A stretch of DNA of 64,000 bases from Faecalispora jeddahensis (GTDB lineage Bacteria; Bacillota; Clostridia; Oscillospirales; Acutalibacteraceae), in NCBI RefSeq assembly GCF_000577335.1, contig NZ_CBYL010000004.1:62001-126000 (forward strand), in the 5' to 3' direction. Position 1 is the stretch's first letter. Every line of letters begins with the position of its first letter. Positions 8,543 through 15,545 of this stretch are shown one piece after another. The notes below the pieces were generated by a model. That model ran no database searches and was not told where the DNA came from. It worked only from the letters and a program-made list of their open reading frames with translations. The translations under genes were made by a program, and so were the position numbers.

Positions 8543-8591
8543 TTTTCAGAGCAGTATACAAAAGAATTCTTTTGTATACTGCTCTGAAAAT
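8542..8591. repeat. 50-bp perfect palindrome (25-bp arms, no spacer)
   Basis: Every base i from 8542 to 8566 is complementary to base 17133-i; the symmetry breaks at 8541/8592. The centre is GAATTC, and the outermost bases are ATTTTCAGAGCAG on the left with the exact complement on the right. It lies immediately after the nfnAB terminator and about 85 bases before the M23 peptidase gene. It could form a very stable hairpin in RNA or a cruciform in DNA. Confidence 0.95.
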
Positions 8592-8675
8592 CTTTCTGTT
8601 TGAGAGAGGAAAGGTTCGGCGTTCTCTTTTGGTACTTGCTGTCATATAAATAGAGTTGACGGGAGGGATATCAAA

Positions 8676-9656
8676 ATGAATCGTAAGTATAACAGAACAG
8701 ACGGCATGGAAGACGATGACATCATCTTGAACCGGGCAAATGATATTTACAGTGAATCAGACAATACAAATAGCCGCTACGACAAAATGGACAGAATCGA
8801 TGAGGACGGCTACGAGTATAATTACGATTACCATTACATAAAGCCCCAGGGATATGAAGAGGACGAAGAGGATTTCCAGCCGCGGCAAAAGAAAAAGACG
8901 AAAAAGATGCTGATCTTTGTACAAATGCTGCTTTGCATCACCGTTCTGGTAACCGCCATGCTTTTGAAAATCACAGGCGGGAATGCCTATCAGAGCATTC
9001 GCGAATGGTACCTGAGTCACGCTGGGGATTCCATCATCGCGCAGGAATCCTTCAATCATTTTACCCGCACCTGGGTACAGTTTTTCTCTTCCTCTCCGGC
9101 AGAACAGGGGAAGCAGGCATCTTCTGTACCAGAATCTTCAGTGCCGGAATCCTCTGCACCGGCTTCTTCTGCTCCTTCTTCTGCGCCGTCCTCCTCACTG
9201 CCGGATATTTCTTCTACAGTCTCTGGAATTGCCTATACCACCAGTGTTTCTTCCAAAACGCCGGTGTTTGTTTCTGTGTTTCTAGATACCCCGGTAAAAA
9301 ACGGCGTGATCACCTCCGGCTTTGGTCCGAGGGACGGCGGCATTCACCTGGGCATTGACATTGCCGCCGACGCCGGCAGTAACATTGTGCCCGCAATGCC
9401 CGGCAAGGTGGAGTTCAGCGGAGAAAATTCCTCCTATGGAAAATACATTCTGATCGACCACGGCTCCAATATTGAAACGAGATACGCGCACTGTGAAAAA
9501 CTGCTGGTAAAGAAAGGGGATATCGTTACCTATTCCCAGCCCATCGCCCTGGTTGGCAGTACCGGGGATTCGACCGGCCCGCACGTACATTTTGAACTGA
9601 TTCTGTCCGGCGTCTGCTATGATCCGCAGCCGCTGCTGAAAAACAGGACGGTCTGA
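8676..9656 (+). CDS. Membrane-anchored M23 (LytM-type) peptidase, possible SpoIVFA-like partner
   Basis: 326 residues. An acidic, Tyr/Asp-rich cytoplasmic N-terminus (1-70) and a basic stop-transfer segment (QKKKTKK) lead to one membrane helix (about 78-98). Next come a Ser/Pro/Ala-rich linker (about 145-185) and a C-terminal M23 domain. The M23 zinc ligands appear complete: His and Asp in GGIHLGIDIAA and the HxH in GPHVHFEL. The stop overlaps the start of an M50 protease gene (TGATG), the arrangement of SpoIVFA-SpoIVFB, where the M23 protein holds the M50 protease in the forespore membrane. SpoIIQ-like or plain cell-wall endopeptidase roles remain possible. Start ATG follows GGGAGG. Confidence 0.75.
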   Translation: MNRKYNRTDGMEDDDIILNRANDIYSESDNTNSRYDKMDRIDEDGYEYNYDYHYIKPQGYEEDEEDFQPRQKKKTKKMLIFVQMLLCITVLVTAMLLKITGGNAYQSIREWYLSHAGDSIIAQESFNHFTRTWVQFFSSSPAEQGKQASSVPESSVPESSAPASSAPSSAPSSSLPDISSTVSGIAYTTSVSSKTPVFVSVFLDTPVKNGVITSGFGPRDGGIHLGIDIAADAGSNIVPAMPGKVEFSGENSSYGKYILIDHGSNIETRYAHCEKLLVKKGDIVTYSQPIALVGSTGDSTGPHVHFELILSGVCYDPQPLLKNRTV

Positions 9657-10267
9657 TGCGCTTCACGGTTGGTGGCTGCCAAGTCACAGTGCAGTTCTGG
9701 TTTATGGCGCTGGTAACGCTGTCCCTGTTCTTAGACAGAAGCGGAATGGCCGGAATCGGGCTGGTCGCGGTGATTCTGCATGAAAGCGGGCATCTGCTGA
9801 TGATGTCGCTCGTGGGCACTCCACCGGAGCGACTCTCTATGAGCCTGTTTGGTCTTGAGATCTGCCAGAAAAGCGGCAGCTGCCGCACTTATCATCAGGA
9901 TGCCTGGATCGCGGCGGCGGGTCCTTTGGCAAGCCTGTTCTTTTTTGCGCTCTGCTGGATAGGATATGAGCTGACCAGTTCGCTGTATTTGGCGAATCTG
10001 GCCGCAGCGAATCTGATGCTCGCCCTTTTAAACGGACTGCCGGTCGGCCCACTGGACGGCGGCCAGACTCTGTATGCTCTGCTCTGCAAAAAATACCCGG
10101 CAGAAACCTGCGAAAAAATTGTAGAGATCGTTTCCTTTTTTGTGATCCTTCCTGTTGCACTGGCCGGCTTTCTGGTTTTACTGCAGTCGCGCTATAATTT
10201 TTCTTTGCTGATTGTCAGCGGATACCTGATGTTAATGCTTCTATTGAAAAAGGGAAGATATTTTTAA
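9656..10267 (+). CDS. M50-family intramembrane metalloprotease, SpoIVFB-like
   Basis: 203 residues, mostly membrane-embedded. The zinc-binding HESGH is at residues 42-46, and the second M50 motif NGLPVGPLDGGQ, with Asp134, provides the third ligand. SpoIVFB cleaves pro-sigma-K in the mother cell; the overlap with an M23-type membrane protein suggests the same pairing. It is shorter than SpoIVFB of B. subtilis and stops right after the last membrane helices, so it lacks the C-terminal CBS domain that senses ATP there. The substrate in this organism is therefore inferred, not shown. Confidence 0.78.
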   Translation: MRFTVGGCQVTVQFWFMALVTLSLFLDRSGMAGIGLVAVILHESGHLLMMSLVGTPPERLSMSLFGLEICQKSGSCRTYHQDAWIAAAGPLASLFFFALCWIGYELTSSLYLANLAAANLMLALLNGLPVGPLDGGQTLYALLCKKYPAETCEKIVEIVSFFVILPVALAGFLVLLQSRYNFSLLIVSGYLMLMLLLKKGRYF

Positions 10268-10327
10268 CGGACTGCTGAAGCACCGTATCATTTGATTTGA
10301 TTCACAAAATATTTAGAATATTGTTGC

Positions 10328-10356
10328 TTTTATCTAAGCAGGCATTGTGTTATAAT
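10328..10356 (+). promoter_or_regulatory. Possible extended -10 promoter in front of the tandem structured repeat
   Basis: TGTTATAAT (10348-10356) is a consensus extended -10 element. The -35 at 17-base spacing, TTTTAT, is poor. A start about 7 bases downstream would place the transcript's 5' end at the beginning of the first repeat copy. Confidence 0.4.
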
Positions 10357-10358
10357 AA

Positions 10359-10640
10359 CCTCACGGCATAGACGAAAGCGGAGCTTTCGATGCCTGAGAG
10401 AACATTGAATCATCCTGTCCGGCAGGGAAAAGCAGTTGAGTTTTTCGAATCAGCTTGCTCTGGTGGGGATGATAGAATAACCTCACGACACAAGCGAAAG
10501 CAAAGCTTTCGATGCCTGAGAGAACATTGAATCATCCTGTCCGGCAGGGAAAAGCAGCTGAGCATTTTGAATCAACTGCTTTGGAGGAGATGATAGAATA
10601 AAACAAAGCTTTCGACGCCTGAGAAGACATCGAAAGGTCA
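10359..10640 (+). ncRNA. Candidate tandem structured RNA element (two full copies plus a partial copy)
   Basis: A unit of 121-122 bp begins at 10359 and 10481, and a shortened one at about 10592. Each full copy begins CCTCACG, then has a hairpin CGAAAGC/GCTTTCG (closed further by GGCAT/ATGCC in copy 1), the conserved strand GATGCCTGAGAGAACATTGA, and then what can fold as a three-way junction. That junction has an outer stem ATCATC/GATGAT, an inner hairpin CCTG-tccgg-CAGG, and a second inner hairpin GCAGYTGA/TCARCT(T)GC. The stem-forming parts are the best conserved between copies. I do not recognise a known riboswitch class; it lacks the invariant motifs of TPP, glycine, SAM, lysine, c-di-GMP and T-box elements. 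Function unknown. Confidence 0.5.
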
Positions 10641-10863
10641 CAAATCATCAGTTAGATATTTTTTGTGTCTGGATTTAGTATTTTTATAAACTCATATTGG
10701 AAATTTATGATATAATAATGATTAAAGTTATATTCTTTTTTTGACGTCCTGTTTACACTTAAAAACGATATAAATCGGGAATGATAAGGAAAAACGGCGG
10801 TTTGCGGCCGGATCGGGCAGCTTGCCCGCGCCCTGCTAATCACCGGATAGGGAGATGAGAGAA

Positions 10864-12147
10864 ATGATAAAAACAGAGGAGTATCCTGTCACTGAGGGTA
10901 TAAACTTTCGCAGTATTCAGGATACCAGATTTAAAACTCTGCGTATTGCAGTCAATTTCATGTTGCCTTTGGAGAAAGAAACGGCGGCAGCAAATGCGCT
11001 GCTTCCTTTTTTATTGAGTCGTGCAAGCCGGGAATACCCCGATTTTACACGCTTGAATGAGCGCCTCTCAGAGCTGTATGGCGCGGCGATTCACGCCGAT
11101 GTGCGAAAGCTGGGAGAAGCTCAGGTGCTTTCCATCGCGGCGGCCGGTCTTGCAGACCGCTACGCGCTCGAGGGAGAAAGCATTTCAGCAGAGCTTTCGC
11201 ATCTGCTGTGCAGTATTTTATTTGATCCGCCGCTTGTGGACGGGCTGTTCCCGGAGGACGGCTTTGAACAGGAAAAAAGACAGACGATCGAAATGATCGA
11301 TTCTGATTTCAACGATAAACGCACTTTCGCGCGTCTGCGCTGCGAACAGCTGATGTGTGACCGCGAGGCCTTTGGAATCAACCGCTATGGCAGCCGTGAG
11401 GATGTGACGGCGCTGCAGAGAGAAGAGATGACCAAGGTATGGGAACGCGTGCTGCGCACTGCCCGCATTGAGATCATGGCACTTGGCGACTGCGACCCGG
11501 TGCCGATTTACGACAGCTTTTTGAACGCGTTCAAAAAGCTCGACCGCGACCCGGTGCCGGAACTACACACGGAAATCATCAAGGAAGTGACAAAGCCGCG
11601 TGAATTTTCCGACACGATGGAGGTTGCCCAGTCCAAGCTGGTTCTGGGGCTCCGCGCCGGAGCTGCCGTTCCGCAGGACGCGGTGGCGTCCACAAAGCTG
11701 ATGTCCGCAGTACTCGGCGGCACACCCAGCTCCAAGCTGTTTTTAAATGTTCGCGAAAAGCTGAGCCTTTGCTACTATTGTGCCTCCCGCTATGACTGGA
11801 ATAAGGGTATTATTCTGATTGAAAGCGGTGTGGAAACGGAAAATATCGACCGGGCCCAGACAGAAATTCTCGGTCAGCTGGATGAAATCCGTGCCGGGAA
11901 GGTGACGGAAGAAGAGCTTCTCGCAGCAAGGCTGAGTGTCGGCAACAGCTACCGCACCGTCGGGGATTACCTGGGCGGCCTTGAAAACTGGTATGTTTCC
12001 CAGGCATTCTGCGAAAAGATCCAGTCGCCGGAAGAAGCGGCGGAAGAAATCAACTCCGTTACCATGGAGCAGGTGGTTCAGGCCGCAAATCGCGTCGTTC
12101 TGGATACGGTCTACCGCATGGTCGGAAAGGAGGAGGCAGAGGAATGA
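10864..12147 (+). CDS. M16-family peptidase-like protein, YmfF type (inactive member)
   Basis: 427 residues, with the two-lobed M16 fold (N-terminal half about 1-210, C-terminal half about 215-427 with VLGGTPSSKLFLNVREK). The zinc motif HxxEH is absent at the expected place near residue 55, where the sequence reads LLPFLLSRASREY. This is therefore the non-catalytic partner of the HFLEH-containing protein encoded next. The chosen ATG is 9 bases after GGAG; an ATG three codons earlier overlaps the GGAG. The pair corresponds to B. subtilis YmfF/YmfH, which databases link to the EF-P 5-aminopentanol modification locus; that role is not demonstrated here. Confidence 0.85.
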   Translation: MIKTEEYPVTEGINFRSIQDTRFKTLRIAVNFMLPLEKETAAANALLPFLLSRASREYPDFTRLNERLSELYGAAIHADVRKLGEAQVLSIAAAGLADRYALEGESISAELSHLLCSILFDPPLVDGLFPEDGFEQEKRQTIEMIDSDFNDKRTFARLRCEQLMCDREAFGINRYGSREDVTALQREEMTKVWERVLRTARIEIMALGDCDPVPIYDSFLNAFKKLDRDPVPELHTEIIKEVTKPREFSDTMEVAQSKLVLGLRAGAAVPQDAVASTKLMSAVLGGTPSSKLFLNVREKLSLCYYCASRYDWNKGIILIESGVETENIDRAQTEILGQLDEIRAGKVTEEELLAARLSVGNSYRTVGDYLGGLENWYVSQAFCEKIQSPEEAAEEINSVTMEQVVQAANRVVLDTVYRMVGKEEAEE

Positions 12148-13418
12148 GAATGGAAAAAATCACAAACGAACGCGTACAGGACAGCTACTACAGCGTCAAA
12201 CACCCGAGCGGCCTGCGTATTTTCGTTTACCCGAAAGAGGGAAGCAACTCAACCTATGCCATCTTCGGCACCCGTTACGGCTCGGTAGATACCAGCTTCC
12301 GGCGCTCCGATGAACAGGAAGTCAGCACGGTTCCGGAGGGCATTGCGCATTTTCTGGAGCACAAGCTGTTTGAGAGCGAAGACGGAGACGCTTTTGCGCG
12401 TTATGCAAAAACCGGAGCCTCCGCCAATGCGTACACCTCGTTCGACATGACCTGCTATTTATTCTCCTGCACCGAGAACGTGTATGAGTCGCTCGAAATC
12501 CTGCTGGATTTTGTTCAGTCTCCATATTTTACCGAGCAGACCGTGCAGAAGGAGCAGGGAATCATCGGCCAGGAAATCCGGATGTACGACGACGACCCGC
12601 AGTGGAGGGTCATGTTTAATCTGCTCAAAGCCCTGTATCACCACCATCCGGTGAAGATCGATATTGCCGGTACGGTAGAGAGCATTGCAGAAATCACGCC
12701 GGAGTATTTGTACCGCTGCTACCACACTTTTTATAATCTGAATAATATGGCTCTGTGCGTCGCAGGGAATATCGATCCCGAGCGCGTTTTAGAGCTGTGC
12801 GATAAAATGCTCAAGCCCTCCGAACCGACCCAGGTAGAGCGCATTTTTGAGGAAGAGCCTGCCGGCGTGGTGCAGGATCGTGTGGAGCAGAAGCTTTCCG
12901 TTACGATTCCTCTGTTCCAGCTTGGCTTTAAGGAGCCCGCACGCCGCCGTAATGTTCAGGAGCTGGCGCAGACGGATGTTCTGCTGGAGCTGTTGGCCTC
13001 CGATGCATCTCCGCTGTACCGCCGTCTACTGGATCAGAACCTGATCAACACCGCCTCCTTCGGCAGCGAATACTTTGAGGGACCAGGCTATGCCGCCGTG
13101 ATTTTCTCCGGGGAATCGAAAGACCCGGACACTGTCGCAAAGGAAATCCGCGAAGAAATCGAACGCCTGCGCAAGGAAGGAATTTCGGCCGAGGCCTTTG
13201 AAAGGGCCAGAAAAGCCGTGTACGGCCGCAATGTGGCCGCGCTCAACAGCGCCGAAGCCATTGCGAACGCGATGATTTCTCTGACGTTTGCAGAGCGCGA
13301 GCTGTTCTCTTATATCGACGCGCTGGCTACCGTTCAGCTTCCGGACGTTCAGAAACGATTGGAAGAACAGCTCCTCACGGAAAATTCTGCTCTGTCAGTG
13401 GTTTTCCCTATCAAATAA
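12144..13418 (+). CDS. M16-family zinc peptidase, YmfH type
   Basis: 424 residues. The N-terminal half carries the inverted zinc motif HFLEH (residues 69-73) with the downstream glutamate region QEIRMYDDDPQW, so this is the catalytic member of the heterodimer. The C-terminal half has the ASPLYRRLLDQ segment of the M16 C-domain. The start overlaps the previous stop (ATGA) and follows AGGAGG by 7 bases, coupling translation of the two subunits one to one. Cytoplasmic, with no signal peptide. M16 peptidases degrade unfolded peptides of limited size; the substrate is unknown. Confidence 0.88.
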   Translation: MRMEKITNERVQDSYYSVKHPSGLRIFVYPKEGSNSTYAIFGTRYGSVDTSFRRSDEQEVSTVPEGIAHFLEHKLFESEDGDAFARYAKTGASANAYTSFDMTCYLFSCTENVYESLEILLDFVQSPYFTEQTVQKEQGIIGQEIRMYDDDPQWRVMFNLLKALYHHHPVKIDIAGTVESIAEITPEYLYRCYHTFYNLNNMALCVAGNIDPERVLELCDKMLKPSEPTQVERIFEEEPAGVVQDRVEQKLSVTIPLFQLGFKEPARRRNVQELAQTDVLLELLASDASPLYRRLLDQNLINTASFGSEYFEGPGYAAVIFSGESKDPDTVAKEIREEIERLRKEGISAEAFERARKAVYGRNVAALNSAEAIANAMISLTFAERELFSYIDALATVQLPDVQKRLEEQLLTENSALSVVFPIK

Positions 13419-13434
13419 TTGGAGGCAAGCTTTC

Positions 13435-14595
13435 ATGTACCAGGTTCATACCGTCGAGTTCCCAAAAATGGGGCTCGACTTCAACATAAACCCAACCGCC
13501 TTTTCGATCGGCGGATTTACAATTCAGTGGTATGGCGTCATTATTGCAATGGGATTTCTGCTGGCCTTTTTGTATCTGATGTTCAGCTGCAGAAAGTTCA
13601 ACGTTGACCAGGACAGGCTGATTGACGCCGTGATCGTCGGCATGATTGGCGGAATCATCGGCGCAAGACTGTACTACGTTATTTTTTATCCCGGCGACCA
13701 ATACGTGAAGGATCCTCTCAGCATTTTGTATATTTGGAACGGCGGTCTTGCCATTTACGGCGGGATCATCGGCGGTCTGCTCTGCGGCGCGCTGATGGCA
13801 AAGCTGCGCGGCCTGAAAATCGCCGCTGTTCTCGATCTGGCGGCCCTCGGCTTTTTGATTGGACAAACTGTAGGCCGTTGGGGCAACTATGTGAATCAGG
13901 AGGCTTTCGGCACTGCGACCGATCTGCCCTGGGGCATGATCAGCGACCGTACGCGCCTGATCGTCGACGGCCCGGTTCACCCTTGCTTTCTGTATGAATC
14001 TCTGTGGTGCCTCGTGGGCTTTGGCCTTCTGCACCTGTTTGCGACCAAGCTGCGCAGATACGACGGGCAGGTTTTCCTGCTGTACCTGATGTGGTACGGT
14101 CTTGGCCGTTTCTGGATTGAAGGGCTGCGTACCGACAGCCTGATCGCTCCGGTTCTGAACCTGCGGGTTTCTCAGCTTCTGGCTGCTGCCACCGTTCTGA
14201 TTGCGCTGGCGTTTCTGGCGATCTTCCGCAACAAAACCAGCCTGACCGGCATCGGATCGCCCAAGGTAATGGCTCTCAATGGAATTACCCTTGCTGCGGT
14301 GGAAGGTGCAGCTGATGATGGGAAAAGCACTATCTTCGGCGATATTACTCCCAAGCCCGAATTAGAGGGATCAGAGGAAACCGAGGAAGCCCTGGAGGAA
14401 GAAAAAACAGAAGAAGTTCTTTCTGAAGATATCCAATCGCAGGCATCCGCAGAGGATGCAGCGGCTCCGGAAGAAGCGGATTCGGCAGAAGAGACCGGTT
14501 CAAACGAAACCACACTGCAAGAAGCCGGTGAAGCAACAGAGATCATAACGGAAGAGGCTCCCGCACAGGAGTCCGCCGATACACACGAAGAATAA
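13435..14595 (+). CDS. lgt: Prolipoprotein diacylglyceryl transferase with acidic C-terminal extension
   Basis: 386 residues. The first 270 or so form the usual seven-helix membrane enzyme, with the family signature GRWGNYVNQEAFG and the catalytic-region motif GLAIYGGIIGG. The enzyme transfers diacylglycerol from phosphatidylglycerol to the lipobox cysteine of prolipoproteins. Family members are normally 260-290 residues long. Here about 90 extra C-terminal residues (from about 295) are almost entirely Glu/Ala/Ser/Thr-rich, acidic and low in complexity, with no obvious fold. The start ATG follows GGAGG by 9 bases; in-frame upstream sequence belongs to the preceding gene. Confidence 0.93.
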   Translation: MYQVHTVEFPKMGLDFNINPTAFSIGGFTIQWYGVIIAMGFLLAFLYLMFSCRKFNVDQDRLIDAVIVGMIGGIIGARLYYVIFYPGDQYVKDPLSILYIWNGGLAIYGGIIGGLLCGALMAKLRGLKIAAVLDLAALGFLIGQTVGRWGNYVNQEAFGTATDLPWGMISDRTRLIVDGPVHPCFLYESLWCLVGFGLLHLFATKLRRYDGQVFLLYLMWYGLGRFWIEGLRTDSLIAPVLNLRVSQLLAAATVLIALAFLAIFRNKTSLTGIGSPKVMALNGITLAAVEGAADDGKSTIFGDITPKPELEGSEETEEALEEEKTEEVLSEDIQSQASAEDAAAPEEADSAEETGSNETTLQEAGEATEIITEEAPAQESADTHEE

Positions 14596-14652
14596 ACCGA
14601 GCCTCAAATTTGTGGGGAAGCGGAAATAAGGGGAAAATACGGGAGGCAACCT

Positions 14653-15513
14653 ATGGCTCAATTGATTGATGGAAAGGCGATTTCTGCCGCAGTACGCAAA
14701 CGCATCGCGGAAGAAATCCAGTCACTGCAGGAAGAACAGGGAATCACCCCCGGCTTGGCCGTTATTTTGGTAGGGGAGGATTCCGCGTCTGAAGTGTATG
14801 TAAAAAACAAAGGCAAGGCCTGCGAAGAGGTCGGCATTGACTTTGAATTATATCGGCTTTCGGCCTCTGCCACACAGCAGGAGCTGGAAGAAACAATTCG
14901 TTCTCTGAACGACCGGGAGGACATCGACGGCATCCTGCTGCAGCTTCCGCTGCCAAGCCATCTGGATGCAAACCAGTTTGTCGGCCTGATTCGGCCGGAT
15001 AAAGATGTTGACGCGTTCCACCCGGAAAACATTGGACATATCATGCGCGGAGATTTCGTTTTTCTGCCCTGCACTCCTGCGGGGATTATGGAGCTGCTGC
15101 GTGCATCCGGAATCGATCCGGCGGGGCAGCGTTGTGTCGTAATAGGCCGCAGCGATATCGTCGGCAAGCCGACGGCAATGCAGATGCTGCACGCGGACGC
15201 CACCGTTACCATTTGCCACAGCAAAACACAAAATCTGGCGGAGGTCTGCCGCGAGGCGGACATTCTGGTAAGTGCCGTAGGGCAGGCCGGTCTGATTACC
15301 GGCGATATGGTTCGCCCCGGTGCTGTCGTCATCGATGTTGGGATGAACCGCAACGAAGAGGGCAAACTGTGCGGTGACGTGGACTTCGCTTCGGTGGAGC
15401 CGGTTGCGTCTTACATCACGCCAGTACCCGGCGGCGTCGGCCCGATGACGGTTGCCATGCTGCTGCAAAATACACTGGAGGCAGCCAAACGGCACAGCGG
15501 AATTACCGGATGA
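14653..15513 (+). CDS. folD: Methylenetetrahydrofolate dehydrogenase / methenyl-THF cyclohydrolase
   Basis: 286 residues, the typical FolD length. It contains the catalytic Tyr-Lys region (SEVYVKNKGKACEEVGI), the ILLQLPLPSHLD signature, the DKDVDAFHPENIG loop and the NADP-binding GRSDIVGKPTAMQML, and ends with the conserved TPVPGGVGPMTVAMLLQNT. It oxidises 5,10-methylene-THF with NADP+ and hydrolyses the methenyl product to 10-formyl-THF in the cytoplasm. Ribosome-binding site GGGAGG precedes the ATG. It follows lgt by 57 bases and precedes dxs by 32, so the genes are probably cotranscribed. Confidence 0.97.
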   Translation: MAQLIDGKAISAAVRKRIAEEIQSLQEEQGITPGLAVILVGEDSASEVYVKNKGKACEEVGIDFELYRLSASATQQELEETIRSLNDREDIDGILLQLPLPSHLDANQFVGLIRPDKDVDAFHPENIGHIMRGDFVFLPCTPAGIMELLRASGIDPAGQRCVVIGRSDIVGKPTAMQMLHADATVTICHSKTQNLAEVCREADILVSAVGQAGLITGDMVRPGAVVIDVGMNRNEEGKLCGDVDFASVEPVASYITPVPGGVGPMTVAMLLQNTLEAAKRHSGITG

Positions 15514-15545
15514 CGCCTTCATTACAATGAACAGAGGTTTCTTGG

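Larger units (their letters stand above)
10268..10863. other. Intergenic region containing a tandem structured repeat and little else
   Basis: A 596-bp gap. It holds an extended -10 promoter, two full and one partial copy of a roughly 122-bp structured repeat (10359-10640), and then AT-rich sequence with no recognisable gene. Short open frames here have no ribosome-binding site. Confidence 0.6.

Noticed and set aside
10359-10600. Possible TPP riboswitch, because of the CTGAGA and GGGAA pieces
   Set aside because: The essential CTGATCTGG-type strand and the GGGGTGC strand are missing, and the downstream genes are not thiamine genes.
10359-10640. Possible CRISPR array
   Set aside because: The unit is about 122 bp and almost wholly conserved, without short repeats alternating with unique spacers, and no cas gene is nearby.
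10652-10843. 63-codon open frame on the - strand before the M16 genes
   Set aside because: AT-rich low-complexity translation with no Shine-Dalgarno and no homology that I recognise.
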